Assembly (NCBI GenBank): GCA_021292165.1 | Contig: CM037879.1 | Coordinates: 250,213,438 to 250,277,437 of the forward strand | Origin: Shinisaurus crocodilurus | Taxonomy: Eukaryota; Chordata; Lepidosauria; Squamata; Shinisauridae | Length of the DNA stretch: 64,000 nt | Direction of reading: 5' to 3' | Notes under the pieces: generated by a model | What the model saw: the letters and a program-made list of their open reading frames with translations, nothing else | Told to the model about the DNA's origin: nothing | Database searches by the model: none | In this document: in pieces, positions 42,930-55,800 of the stretch | Layout: the number at the start of each line of letters is the position of its first letter | How positions within the stretch are numbered: position 1 is the stretch's first letter | Position numbers and translations under genes: made by a program

Positions 42930-43730
42930 AGGGAGCAGTTTTGTGAACGTACCTCGCCAGCTGCTACTGCCTCGTGATGTCCTTTTAGGTATGACAGTCT
43001 GCGGTGCAACCTGTGCTGAGGGGAGCTAGTCAGTAACCCCGGGATAGATGGAAGTAAAGTGATGATGGTGGGAAAGAAAGGAAGGAAGGACGGGAGAAAG
43101 AACTGGAAAGGCGGAGAGCTGGAAGAAGTGGAAAGGAAATTGTGCGCGGGAACGAAACCTTTGAACCGAGAGGGGAGCGGGGAGCCGCGCGGAGGAGTTA
43201 GGCCGAGGGCCCTCGGACCGTGTTCCGCGTGTGAAGTTGGCCCAGGAAGGGCTGGCTCTGAAAAGAGAGCGAGCGGGCTCCGACTGGAAACATCTCGCAG
43301 GGTCCGGTGCGTGGCAACAGCAACCGACCCCTCCGCCAGGCCGCTGCCGACGGACAGGAGCCCACGGGCACGTGTTCGTGGCAACAACTGGCGGGGTCGG
43401 GCAGACACGTGGCGCACGAAGCGCGGCCAGGCGGCTCTGCGGGGCGCTTCTGGCGACTCGTGAGCTCCGTACGACGCGCCCTGTTTGGCGGGCAAGGACG
43501 AAGGCCTGTGTGGGCGGCGGCGACCGGATTGAGGCGGACTGCAAGAAAGGGCGTTTCCTGGCTGCGGGGAGAAGGAGGGCAAGCAAGGTGAAGAACGGCA
43601 AAGCGAACTTGTTTGGGAGGAGCAGCAGCAGCAGTCGCCCGCCACCTCGGCCTCTTTTCTGTGGGTCTTGCAAAAGAGAAGCTGTGGCAGCCCGCTGCAG
43701 TGAGAGCTCTGACGCTTGAGAGACTTCGGG
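42930..43730. promoter_or_regulatory. CpG-rich island 1
   Basis: GC content and CpG density rise sharply against AT-rich flanks (for example GGGGAGCCGCGCGGAGG at about 43177). Long frames on both strands (one of 337 codons on the minus strand, ending at 42782) have low-complexity, Arg/Pro/Ser-rich translations and match no family I know. A promoter or non-coding first exon is the best guess. Confidence 0.4.
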
Positions 43731-43763
43731 GTATACACGTAGCAGTCTTCCTTTGCAGCACGC

Positions 43764-43844
43764 ACCATCCTATGCATGCCCACTCCAAGTCCCATTCACT
43801 TCAGTGGGACTTTCTCCCACGTAAGTGCGCCTAGGATTGCAGCC
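43764..43844. mobile_element. Harbinger-like palindromic MITE
   Basis: CATCCTATGCATGCCCACTCC pairs with GTGCGCCTAGGATTGCAGCC. The centre is AAGTCCCATTCACTTCAGTGGGACTT, itself a near-perfect palindrome. Confidence 0.6.
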
Positions 43845-44635
43845 TGAGCCGCTTTTAGGCTGAGATGGGTAGTGTTGCGCTCAAGGCTACGAGCGAGCGT
43901 CGTCACTAAGATTTGAACCCTGCACCCATACCAAACGCGCTCGTCGCTGCACCGAAATGCCTCTAAGGAAAAGGAAAGCATCCCCATTAAGAAAAAGCAT
44001 GAAATGCAGAAGCGGACCATCATACCTGAGGGTTGCACATACAAACGTTCCCCCTGAATATAACTGTCGTGTGCGTAATATAATTCCGCCCAATGCACAT
44101 TATCTCCGTGTCAGAAAAAACATACCTGAAGTGGTCCTCAAATAAAATCTCACACACCTTTAGGAATTAGAAGAAGGCATGCGAGCCAGAGGATGTGCAA
44201 GCATTGGGATTCTGGGTTGTAGAGGTAAATGGAGAGAGATTATTTAACACCATCTAGCTAGTTGGGAATCTGTGATGCACACATTTATTTATTTATTTAT
44301 TTATACAGCTTCGAGTGAGTGTATATACGTACTCTTCATCTACATGGAACAAAATGTATGTGTGGGATCATCAAATATTTCAATCTGCACATGATTTCCA
44401 CACATTTTCCTACATGGACGTTCTTTCTGTGGGGGTGTGAAGCTGGTTACTGTGACCGAAGAGACGCCAATGCAACACTGTAAATGATTAGTCGGTAAGG
44501 TATCTCACCACATTTGTTTCTGTGGGTCTGGAAATGCCTGTGCACCTGTTAGTTTTGTGCCACCTGTGTCTGTGTGTGATTTGGTAGATGCTGGTACTTG
44601 AGTATGCTTGTAATATGCATGCCTATACTAGTTGT

Positions 44636-44729
44636 GCAGTGTAGTCCTCTGCAGGTTTACTTGGGAATAGGTCCCATTGAGTTCAATGGGGCTCACTCCC
44701 AAGTAAGTGTGCATAGGATTGCAGCCCTG
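44636..44729. mobile_element. Harbinger-like palindromic MITE
   Basis: CAGGTTTACTTGGGAATAGG, CCCATTGAGTTCAATGGGG and AAGTGTGCATAGGATTGCAGCC. One of the best preserved copies. Confidence 0.65.
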
Positions 44730-47170
44730 ATTTCTAAAATGAAAGCTCTAGGGCTCAAGCCTCCCTGGAAGTCCAACCCACTAGGTTGGAAGCCTTATCT
44801 ATATAACCCGTGCTGTTTGGGCTTTTGTTTGAGGGCCATGTCACATAGGAGATTTTTCTGACAAGCAGATAATCTGCATTGGCTGAAAAGTATGTACACC
44901 ATAGCCATATACAAAAATGTCACATTTTGCCATTATTACACATTTTTGTAAACTACTTGTGCCGTGGCTTCAAAAAATGTAGAGAGACCACAAAACAGAC
45001 AAGTAGTTTTCACAAGCCAGTGTACATGGCTGCCTGGGTGTGTGTGTGTGTGTGTGTGTGTGTAACTGTTTACTACATTAAGATTATTTCTGTATAGGAA
45101 AAATGTAATGCGTGTAGCAGCTTTCTGTGGTTACGGAAACACACTGCATAAATTCCCAGGTACTATCTTATTTATTATTACTTCACATGTTCCAGGCCTA
45201 TGCTTCACATTAAACCCTACTCTGTGTGCTTCTTGTATTTACACATGCTTGCATGCATCATGTGTGCATGCATCATCAGTGTATATTTATTTCTGTGGAT
45301 TCTTTTGTAAGTGTGTAAGAGTGGATTTATAATAATGCTGTATCATGTTTCTTATCTACATCTACCTATTATCTGTGCACTCTTTACCTATGTAATGAAT
45401 ATACCCCAAGTGTACCGTGTGTGTATATTACTTTATATCTGAATGGCTAGATATTACATGTGTTTGTGGATATGTCTTTAGGTATGCCTAGATCTGTTGA
45501 GTTTATCTTCTATGTATGTAACTCTATATCTGTGTGTGTATATATTGGATGTGCATGTGTCCCATGGAGCTGCCTGTCTGAGTGCATATATTACTGAAAG
45601 CTTTATCATCTTCTGTTGAATGTCTTTGAGTCTCCATAGCTGCACCCATTTACCTCTGAGTTCTATTCCTTATGAGTGTAGCTTTCATTTTGTCTATACC
45701 CGTCACATATTTCAAATATTACATTTATTCTGCATATCTGCACCTGAGTGATCTTGCTATTGTTTTAAATGTAATAACAGCTCACCATGAGGTCACCCCT
45801 GCCTTCCACAAATTTCTTCCAGCCTTTGCCCCCTTTTCCCATTCACTTCCTAATCCCCTTCCCATTTTCTGCCACCAGTCACACACTAACCAAATCTGTT
45901 TTCTGAACTCCTTTGAACAGATCACCAACCCACAAAACAAATTGACACCAAGGGAGGATGGAGAAAGAGAGCCTGTCCATGAAATGATTCCAGATCTTGG
46001 TACCCTTCTCCCCCCATACAGCCATGCTGCCCAAGCTATTGAGGCTCATCTTGTAATTTGGGTTTTACCATGGATAAAATAGTAATATCTATGTATTTTA
46101 CCATTGGTTAATTTTATTCCTGGGACAATTATTTGGATATTTTAAATATTGAAAAGCATTTTGATAATAACAATGACAATAATGGTACTAATAAAAGAGG
46201 TGGTGGTGATTTGAAGTAGAAAGAGAAGTCATCTCCATAAAGAGGTGGTAACATGTATTTAATAAGCATTTTAAAGAGAGTTGGTGGGGTCCACCTGCAC
46301 ACCTAAACATAAAAGACCTGGAGCTAGAGCTCCAGCTTAGTTTTTCCTCATCACACCTCCTTCCCTAACAAATGACTAAGGGACAAATTACCTTTTTCTG
46401 CAGCAAGTGTCATTTGTTCAACCATAATGGTTGCTGAATGTCTCTCAGCTTAATGAAAATGGGGCATAATGAGGTAGGCGCCTCTCCCATCCCAAACCCA
46501 AATCTCTGTTTTGGACTTGCAGAAGTCACAGACCACAGATGGCATTTTCACAAATAAAGCCTTTATTGGACCCCTTTCAGTCCAGTTCCTTCCAATGCAT
46601 TGCTTGTGGGTGTTATTAATACAAAGTGGGAGAAAGCCAACTAAAAGATGTTTGCTTGCATGATGCACAAGGTGCATCTGAGCCTTCTTTTGCTATTTGA
46701 ATGCGTGAATGCTGTTGAGGTAGGACAGAAAACAAAAGGAACCAGTGTTAAAAGTGAATGTCTATTCCAGCCGGTGTAGGTGGGGAGAATGTATGGAAAA
46801 GGTACACTAAGTGTCCTGTAAACACACCTTTAAATCAATCAAATGGACATTCTAGCCAAAAGTAGGGCTGTTTGCATAGGTGAAGCTTAACATGATTTGT
46901 GTTTAAATCAGTCCAAAGTGCAAATGTAAAACCTATATTGGCAAACATGTGCATCCAATTTCCTTTCTACATTCTAAACCGCATTAGCAACATTCACATC
47001 TATGACACAAATAATGGAAGAGAGGCTCACAAGTGGTCGTAAGCCTCCCGTGAAAATGTCTACCTTTTAACACTGGAATGACGAGTAAAAAGCCAAATCC
47101 AATTTAAGCATCACTAGTGAGGAGGAACAGCTAGCTGCTACCACGAGGAAAGTTCTCTCAGGCGCAGCAT
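44730..47170. other. AT-rich intergenic DNA; GT microsatellite
   Basis: A GT run lies at 45038-45062. CACAAATAAAGCCTTTATTGG (about 46549) contains an AATAAA hexamer, but no gene is recognised upstream. The 136-codon frame at 45672 has no family resemblance. Confidence 0.45.
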
Positions 47171-48440
47171 TGCTAAACTGGGCGTGTTGGAGGGCTTGGA
47201 AAATCCCTCGCCCTGCCGAGACTGCCAGAGTGGAAAAGGGAAACCTAGAGGCCAGGCTCTCCGCAGCGCGGTCCAGCCCCGCTGGCAGCCTCGTCTACCT
47301 GGCCGCTGGATGCTAGCATCCCCTCAACGTGGCGCCTCCATCCGCTCGGGCAGAGCCCTCCCTACCCAGCCTAGGCTGCGATCTGAAAGGCGCGCTCTCC
47401 ACCGTGCGCTCCGCCGATCGCAACGGGGATCGCGCAGGAGTGAGTCGCCCTGCGCCCAGGGCGGGGGCGTGTGAACGAAGCCCTGCGCCTCTCTCCGCTA
47501 CCTAAGTCCACGCCCGACCCAGCTTCGCAGGGTCCGAGGGAAAGCCCGAGGGGCAGGGCGCGGGGCCGAAGCCAAGCCCGTGCTGCAAGGCGGCGGCGGC
47601 GGCGGCAGCAGCGGCACTGCCGGCACACACCTGCCCGCCTGGGCCGAGCCGAGCGAGCTAGTGAGAAATTCCCGCCCCTTCCGAAGCGGTTCTCCAGAGC
47701 CGCTGGCCACGCCTCTCCTGCCCCAGCGTTCTGTCCCCGCCCCTCGCACACATACACCCGCTCTCCCCGCGCAGGTAAACTTTAGACTCCCACTTGCGGA
47801 GAGGGGGACGTAGGCAGATGTCACCGAGATCCTGGGCTATTTATAGAAGCGCCAGGCGAACGTGGCTGGCTGGAGGTGGGGGGCGGGAGGATCCTACCTC
47901 GCACCCGGCCCTCCCTCGCGAGGAAGGGCCGTCATCCTCGCCTCTCTTCACAATCTCAGCGACAACGAGAGGAGGGGAAGCACGCCAGGGCGGCCGGATT
48001 CGCGTCGCTGCCGCCGCTGGGGCCCCGTCGCCTGCTCGGGAGTGGGGACCGAGGGTCGTCCGCCAACATTTCGCGGGGGGAGGGGGTGAGGGCGCTGAGA
48101 GAACCGAGCCCTCCGGGATGCGTCTCTCTCGAGCGGGGAAAGGCAGCCTCCTCGACCGAGAGCCTAAGGGGGTGTGCCGCCGCTCCCCTGCCAACCGAAC
48201 GTCGCCTTCTCGGCCGTCGGCTCTCCGAGTTTCCCCTTCTTTCTTGGAATGCGAGCGGCCTTGCGCTGCTCCTGGGAAGGTGGGGAGTGCGAGAGGACCA
48301 GAGGGCTACCGTTGCCATGAAATCTCTCGGGAGACTAGTCTATTTAGGACCATCTGGTGGATGATGAGCCAGCGGTTGCCTTGAAGTTGAGCCCTACCTT
48401 GCGCAGCGAGCAGCCATAGAAAAGCCCACACGGAGCAGAG
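47170..48440. promoter_or_regulatory. CpG-rich island 2
   Basis: CpG-dense DNA with a CGG-type run at about 47589-47606 and many GC boxes. CTATTTATAG at 47838-47847 fits the MEF2 consensus YTAWWWWTAR and could also act as a TATA-like box. No coding exon is recognised on either strand. Confidence 0.45.
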
Positions 48441-48502
48441 CCAGCAGAGCGATACCTATGGGGGATGCATATTGGCGCGGGTGGGTGGGGGGAAATCACA
48501 CA

Positions 48503-48539
<37 letters not shown>

Positions 48540-50149
48540 CACGAAGTGGCTGTAGAGGCAATCTAACTGTGGAAGAAGAAGAAGACGGTTGCCAATAGGA
48601 CTGATCGCGACTAAAAATAAACGCCATGACTCCCATTTTTCATAAGGCTTCTGAAGCGCATAACCATCCACACCCACTCACAAGAGAACTCGTCCTCCTT
48701 TGTCTTGCCACCATCTTACAGAAAGACAAGCACGTCCAATTTCAATCGTGCATACACCGGTATGTGTCGCGTAGGCACTGCCGAGCAACAAGATAGCCAT
48801 TTTGCATCCAGTGAGTAGCAGTTTGCTTAGGAACGCGTGTGTGAGTGAGAGGGGGAGGGGGAGAGTTGGGGGAGAGGGAAAGACTGCATGGCTCATGCAA
48901 AGCGGGTAGAAGAAGACATCGCGGCTCAGAGCCACCAGGATCAGCCAGAAGGAGAGAAGGAGCAGCCGATATAGGCTTGGTGGGGTGGGGAGGGTGAAAT
49001 AGAGCATTCAGTGGTTTCTAGGATGCCTCCTGACGTGCCTCGACTGAAAATAGCCCTCCACCTGCACGCAGCCAGCCACTGGCCACACAGCAGCCTCCTT
49101 TGCTTCTGTCCCTTCCCCTGGGACTGGCTGGTCACTGGTCGCCAGTGCTAGCCCTTCTGGAAAGCAGCCTCGTTATATTAGGCCTCCCAAGATCTCCAGG
49201 GCCTGGTGTGCTTCAGCTAGAATGCACCATCTTCACAGACCACTACCATGTTGCTCATTGGCCGGGGCGAATTCCAGAGCGGCTAAAGGCGAAGCAAGAG
49301 ACCGGAGAGGCTGCTAGCATTTGCTCGGGCAGGGGTAAAATGGGGTCCCTTTTTGTCCTCCCCTGCACACCTGCTCCACCCCCGCCCCCCCACCTCCCCT
49401 TAGAATCATGAAAGGATCCATAACACAATCGTGTCAGTCGGGGCTGGGGTCAGGGGAGGCAATCTCGTGCCTCTTTTCTCTCCATCTCATCCGACGAGCC
49501 CAGGAAGGGAAGAATCAACATGTCTGAATGAGTCCCCATCTTAAAATTGTACCTGTTCTCCAAACAGCATGGCTGGCTCTTTTGTGAGCTCCTGGGTGGG
49601 TGGTTCGTGCCATTAGTACAAATTAGCCACTAAAAATGAGTTACCACTTTTCTATGGTATTAAAACACACACACACACCTTTTCGTCCGCCGCCCCCCCC
49701 CGCAAAAAAAAAAAAAAGGTGGAGAAAGTATTTATCCTACCTTGGTTTGTAGAAGCAGAACCTCTAGGCGGACAGATTAAGGGAGTGAGCATGTTGGGAG
49801 TATCCAGTCTCCTCTTCTTGCTTGCATATCCACATAAGAAGAATGAGGTTTGGGGAGCAAATGGGGAGGGGGCGATGCAAGATTAAAAATAATAAAAAGC
49901 TCTTTCTTGCAAGAAGACTCGGCTTTGGCAATCTTGTGTCTTGAAGTGGTGCAAATGCCAAACGCGCGCGCTAGAGAGAGATCGGCTTCGAAGATGAATC
50001 AGACCGTGAGGAAAGGAGGGTCGTAACGTGCAGGATCCAAAGAGATCATTCCATTTGCTCCTTTTAAAAAAAGGAAAAAAGACCACAACAAAAAAAAAAA
50101 ACACAAACCCGCGGTGGTTCTTCTGATGATGCAGATAATCGAAATATAC
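48441..50149. other. Inter-island region with CA repeats
   Basis: A CA run lies at about 48502-48539 and a shorter AC run at about 49665-49678. Composition is moderately GC-rich to about 49400, then AT-rich. No gene is recognised. Confidence 0.45.
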
Positions 50150-50502
50150 ATATTCCTGGGCGCCCTAGCAGAAGAGGCTGGCTCGGGATGTTGGTTCTGG
50201 TCCTCTGAGAAGCATGATTATTCCCCAGGCGTCCCCTGCTGAAAGGAAAAGGGGGGAAAGGATCGGTCTGAGAGGGGTGTGAGAGAGACCGAATCGCTCC
50301 CCGATCGAGACGCTAGCACGTTTCGAAGAACGGGAAGGAAAACGCATTTCCCCACACCAGCCCGCACCAGAGGAATGGCAAACAGCTGGCACAGATCGAG
50401 AGCGATTTCAGAGGAGCTCTGCCTGTGCCATTGCCGGGACGGGCACGAAGGCGAACTGGAGAAACAGGCGAGCTAGAAACCACCGAGCGAAGGAACCCCG
50501 TA

Positions 50503-50534
<32 letters not shown>

Positions 50535-51793
50535 ACACGTAGACACGGGCGCGTGCGCACGAAATCCAGCCCACCACTCGTAAGGAACAGCTCAGCGGCG
50601 AGCAAGTGCCGTTCCCGAGCCCATCTGCATTGCTGCTGACATGTCGGCGGTCTCTTCCCCACCCCCTTCTTCTCCCCCTCCTCATCCCACCGCCACCCTT
50701 CGGGGAATGAATGAATGGAGCGGGCGGGCGGGCGGGGCGCGGGGGGGCGTTCTCTCGACTGGGCATCGAGGCTACATTCCGCTTTTCTGGAGCGGGGGTG
50801 GGGGAGACGCACACGCGCGCGCACCCCCACCCGCCTGCTGGCATGCACACGACACGCGGCGGCCGGTCCTGGCTGCGCCGTGGCCGAGGTCTTCTCCTGG
50901 CCATCACCTGCAACATGCCTCCCAGAGAAATGGCAGCCCCCCGGCCGCAGCGCTCCCCCCTCCCCTCCCCGGCCCGCCCCACACCCTCGGATCGGGAATC
51001 TGCTACCTGTTAGATAGACGCGGTTGCATGCAGGGGAGGTGGATCTAGACACCGGCTGATGCAGGAGTGGTCTCCCGAGTCCCAGCAGCCCGAGGAGGAG
51101 CCCTCAACGCGATGGCTCGACACAGAAGACCTCGCTCGGTACCTAGCCTCTGCTGCTAACAACGGGCAAGTCCCTGGGGTGGCCGCCTCTGTGGCTGGGG
51201 GGTCGGGGGGTCGGCGGCCGGTGGGGTGGGGGATTGGATTGCCCCAGCTGAGGTTAACCGTTCGCCACAGGCGCTCAAGTTCTTCAAGCTCACGCGGAAT
51301 CGTCTTTGAAGAAGCTGGAAGAGTGGGCGCGAACATTCGCTCAGTGCAATTTAGAATGCATACATGATTCTACGAGATATCTATCTATCTATCTCTCCCA
51401 CGGCTTTCCTTGCAGGCGGTGGCGAAAGCAAAAGAGGGTGAAAGCCACCGCGGAGAGAGAGAGAAGGCGAGAGAGCCAAGGAAGGAGCCGCGTCTCCAAC
51501 TGGTGGTGATGGAGTAAGAAGGGCTCCCTGCAAGTCAGCCGTGCAAAAGAGACTGGGGGCGGGAGGGGGGAGTGTGCAAGACAAAACGCGACTTGTCACC
51601 CAAGGGTGGGGTGGGGATGGGATGGTGAGGCTGGGGTCAGCCGACTCTCCCAGTCTCGCGCCTACGGAGCCACAAGCATTCACACGCGTCCACGCAATGA
51701 GTGTGTGTGTGTGTGTGTGTGTGTTCATATCCGAAGTGTGGGGCGGTGGGGCGGAGGAGGAATTTCTTCCCTGCCTGGCTTTAGTCTCCCCTT

Positions 51794-51827
51794 CCCCCCG
51801 CCCCCCGCCCCCCGCCCCCCGCCCCCA
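51794..51827 (-). repeat. G-quadruplex-forming CCCCCCG repeat
   Basis: The plus strand repeats CCCCCCG about five times. The minus strand therefore has five G-runs of five or six with one-base loops, a textbook strong G-quadruplex sequence. Confidence 0.85.
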
Positions 51828-51906
51828 TTGCTGAGCCACTGGCTAAGGCAACTGCCAGCGTCATGTAGCCAGAGGGCAGAAACGCGGGCTTAGCCCAGCC
51901 TCTCAG

Positions 51907-51919
51907 CGCCTCCTACTGG
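51907..51919 (-). promoter_or_regulatory. Possible CTCF core site
   Basis: CGCCTCCTACTGG fits the complement of the CTCF core (CCASYAGRKGGCR) with one mismatch. It lies in CpG island 3. A short match like this occurs by chance fairly often. Confidence 0.3.
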
Positions 51920-52440
51920 CGACAGCGGAGAACGGCACACGACGTGGTGAGCCCCGGAGAGGGGCTAGCGCTAGGCAAGCAGGCAGGAAGGTTGGCTGGC
52001 TGGGGGCAAATCAGCGCCTGAGTCTCGGTTCCTGGGAAAACTTCCCTTCTCGAAAATGTGTGTTCCCCCCGCCCGCCCGCCTCCCTTCAGGGCCACGAGC
52101 GGAGACCGCGGTGCTCGCCTTGGCAAGGAAAGAGCCTCCTCACGGCAGGCTCCTTGCCCGGCCTTGCTGCTGTTCAAGGAGCTCGCCCGGCACCGATCCC
52201 GAGAACGGCGGAGCGGTGGGAGGCAGGCGACGGGAGGCAATGGGGAAGCGAGACACGAGTGAGAAGATCCACGTGGCTACTCCATAATTAAGCCCGGCAC
52301 TTTAATTGCCATCCCCGAAGCCGCGCTGCAGCAGCTAAGCAAGGGGAAATCGAGCGGAACATGGGCCTGCCTCTTCCCCACGCCGAGAAGCGAACCCTCG
52401 GCGGAAGGGGACGCTGGCACTTGTGCGGAAGATGTGGGCT

Positions 52441-53106
52441 TCGCAAGTCGCGCAGCCGTGGATAACGTCTTCCCACGTCTCTCTCCACTTCACACTTGAT
52501 GCCAGGTACACACGATCACCTCCTTGTAGCCCCTGTCAATTAATCTCTGAAATCACGTCCATCCTCCCGTCCCGCATCTGGGTTGGAATTCTTCCATCTT
52601 CCTCCATCATATGCATTCCTAAGATGGGGAAAGTTCATGTGCGTAGCCACGTTTAACTGCCCTTCTTGGGCGAATGTGGCTGATAGAAGGCTCACACAGG
52701 CCCCTGGCATGGTTAGCCTACACATGATGCAGCCTGATGTTAGGCATTCTTTTCCATAGATTTAGACACACAACTGTGCACAGGATTGAGCCCCATATGC
52801 TTCCCACACATCTAGAATGTGTTGTGTGACCTGAGGGCTGCACACATATATCCATATGCACACATGCTGCACCAGTGCAATCTGTCCACCTTTCTGTGTG
52901 TGTTGTGTGGCAGGCAGATCACATGGGAAAGCATATTCGTGTAGAGATATATCTGCATAGGTCTTGGATTGCACCACACATACTAGAGGTGCATGGTGGA
53001 AGCATGCACAAATCCCAAGACTCGCTCTCACAAATCATCATATATAATACATCATATGTAACACAGGCAAGGCCCCTTGTGCAAACCAGACCTGAGCAGG
53101 CAAACC
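52441..53106. other. Intergenic, nothing recognised
   Basis: GTGCACAGGATTGAGCCCC (about 52774) may be a right-half remnant of the Harbinger-like MITE. Nothing else is supported. Confidence 0.4.
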
Positions 53107-53203
53107 AGCCAGCCTCAACCTGACACCCTCCTGATGTGTTGGACTGCAGCTGCCATAATCCCCCAGCCAGCCTGGAGGGGACCAGGTTGGGGAAGAAGGC
53201 TGA
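53107..53203. mobile_element. hAT-like MITE, internally shortened
   Basis: CAGCCTCAACCTGACACCC at the left is mirrored by GGTTGGGGAAGAAGGCTG at the right. The interior has GTGTTGGACTGCAGCTGCC. It belongs to the 1355/30462/38980 group. Confidence 0.55.
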
Positions 53204-53869
53204 GTTAAATCGTGTAAAGGGTTAACTAATCCACCTTGAGTTATTATACGAATGTGTACTCAATCTCTGGATGAAGACTGAGTTCATGTTCCATCTCCGG
53301 GGTCTGTCTCCCAAACACGGGACTTGGAAGAGTGCAACTGCCCACACCTGCAGTCTCTGGTTTGGAGGGACTGCAAACGAAGCAGCAGCAGGCTGGATGA
53401 TGGCTGCATGCAGGGAAAGGAGAAATGTAATATGCAGGGGGAAGGTTGCATGCCACTGAGAATATGGAGAAAACTGTTTCTGATAAAGATGGAGGAGAAA
53501 GAGTGGGGAAGGGGGGAGTTTTGAGTCCATCTTCAAAATTATGCAGAGAACAATAGTAGTCTTGGCAAATGTAGGGATATATCCCCTTTGTCACTTCCTA
53601 CTGGACAGAATGTGACAGGAGTAACCTTTATACTATAACATTTATAGGCACAGCTCTTCAGTGGCAGTGCTGCCCTGAGACACCAATATTTATATACATT
53701 TACAAAAAAGAGAAGATAAGCGTCTAGGTCCTCACAGCAGCAAAAAGCTGCTCCTGGTGTCAAATTGCTTAGCTACAGCCTCGGGTGTTGGAAGTGTAGC
53801 CCTGTGCAGTGCAGCGCACTGGTGGAGTGCCTAGTTCAACCCTTCTTGACCCTGAGGAACAACATTGAA
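53204..53869. other. Intergenic, nothing recognised
   Basis: No supported feature. Confidence 0.5.
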
Positions 53870-54060
53870 AAGGTTGGTTCTCAGAGACAGAAACAAAAGG
53901 TTCTGAGGAGACTGTGAGGAGAGAAAAGGGGACAGAGATAGTGAAGAAAGGGTCTGAGGAAACTGAAGAGGGAGAGGCAGAGAGGAGAGGTTCTGAGGAG
54001 GCTGAAAAAAGACCAGGAAGAGCAGCATCGACTTCTGCCCTTCCCCACCCCCAGTTACCA
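53870..54060. repeat. Diverged tandem repeat, GGTTCTGAGGAG units
   Basis: GGTTCTGAGGAGACTG, GGTCTGAGGAAACTG and GGTTCTGAGGAGGCTG recur at intervals of about 40-50 bp in purine-rich DNA. A short plus-strand frame rich in Glu, Lys and Arg results from the composition. Confidence 0.45.
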
Positions 54061-55765
54061 GTCAGCAGTTGCTCAACAACCAACTGTCACAGTGATGGAG
54101 GTCTACAATGACCTCTGAGACCTGGATTGCACAGCTAGGACAGGTCTTAAGAAATAACCCTACATTTGTGGACCATACAACTATTGGATGCCATTCGCCA
54201 CCCCACACCCCACCCCATTTTATTGTTTGGAGACTTACTTTAAATTGTTGATTCATTTGCAAGTTTGTTTTTCTTACTCCCCCCCTTTTCCCTTCCCTGT
54301 GAAATAAATCTTAGTTCTTGTTTTCTTTTGTTTTGAATATCCCTATAAGTTGCTCACTGGTTTTTTTTTCCCCCACCTCCTTTCAGGGAGCACGGGTCCT
54401 GGTGGTTCGGAGGCACCAGACGCAGCATTTTCCTCCCTCACCCATCCCACTACTGTATGAACCAGGTCCCAGGGTTTCCACCATCCCACAGGGTTGCTGG
54501 AAGAGAAAATGGGGTTACATTTGAAAGCACCATTGGGAAAGCTGAGGACAGGAAGAGGGAGACAGGGCCCAATGGGCAGAGTGGCCAGGAAGCACTCTTA
54601 AAGGGGCCAGCCAAGGGGCCACAACCCCTACTTTCAGTGCTGGGCTTTCTTCCGTAACTAAGAAGAAGCTGCTGAGGCTAAACTGCACCCATGCACCTGT
54701 GTGCTGCTGGCCCAGGTTGTGAGCCACCAGGGTGACAATTTGGAACATTCCTTGCACTGTAAGTGTTCCTAGTGTACACAGTGACTTGGCCAGCCATTGG
54801 CTCCCCTGATCTGGAAGGATTATAAAGGCTTCCAGGTCAGGCTGGGACCTTGCATGGGCAACAACACTATTGATGCCTGGTTCTTACTCAGTGGCTGCCT
54901 AAGGCCTAGCACTAATACTGTACAGCTGAACTGGATGGCTCCTAAGTGAGGGCTGCATGACCAAGGAAGGATTGGGAATAAGCTGTACAGGGAACTCGCC
55001 TGTCAACCTGCCGATTAAGGCTCTATTCTGTATCATAATTATCTGGTCCTTTAATTTCTTTGGGGGCCTCACAGAGGCAGGGGAACCATTTCTAATTACA
55101 CAGGGGTAAATGTTGGTTTCGCCCCATACCAATAACGTCCATCCCTTTCTGTCACAATATTCCTATAGGAGAAAGAAAAGCATTGCACTTGGACTCCACT
55201 GACAAGGATCCCACACAGATGGTGCAAGATATAGGATCTCACCACCACCCAATGACAGGCATTTCACTAGCATTGTTATAAGAGTTATGTGTGATACATG
55301 CATCCCTGCAGCACCATGGCACTATAGACTTGCAACGTATATCTGTACAGCAGCAGCTTAGAGCCTGGCTTTAATAACAAAGCTTTCTTGCACTGTGTGC
55401 AGTGGCATGTCTTAATTTATACCTGCAATCACTGCAATGGCATATTTATTAGGCAACAAAGTCTGTAATTATTGACTGTCACTACCACTCCGCACCTGGA
55501 GCTCCTGTCATCCATGTGACACATTGAACCACAGTTACTCTTTTGCTTTCCCAATACAAGTAGAATGAAGCAATCTGGGCTTTTTTCAACCATTCCATTG
55601 CCTGTGTATTTATTGTATGCTTTATTTATATATTTTTGTATGTTCAAAGGCGCAAGGTGGACATTGTGATCCACACTGCATGCCATTAGACCCCACATAT
55701 CCACTCTGATGACCTATCTGGATTCTGCACATGACATAAGGCAGTCCAGAAATTCAAAATCTTTA

Positions 55766-55800
<35 letters not shown>

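Larger units (their letters stand above)
50150..52440. promoter_or_regulatory. CpG-rich island 3, the longest
   Basis: More than 2 kb of CpG-dense DNA interrupted by AC (50502-50538), ATCT (about 51382-51397) and GT (51701-51724) repeats. It ends with TAATTAAGCCCGGCACTTTAATT (about 52285), a pair of homeodomain-type TAAT cores. The many long frames differ by strand and are compositional. Likely a promoter or enhancer cluster; the gene cannot be named. Confidence 0.45.

Noticed and set aside
42782..43795. 337-codon minus-strand open frame over CpG island 1
   Set aside because: Translation is low-complexity and matches no family I know. Equally long frames exist on the other strand, and stops are rare in GC-rich DNA.
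47794..48384. 196-codon plus-strand frame in CpG island 2
   Set aside because: Competing frames of similar length lie in other frames of the same DNA; no domain is visible.
50408..51052. 214-codon minus-strand frame in CpG island 3
   Set aside because: It includes a translated AC microsatellite (poly Cys-Val) and biased Arg/Pro/Gly sequence, so it is not a credible protein.
54366..54430. Exon after a strong splice-acceptor-like tract
   Set aside because: The pyrimidine tract and CAG are good, but no coding frame, donor or second exon supports it.
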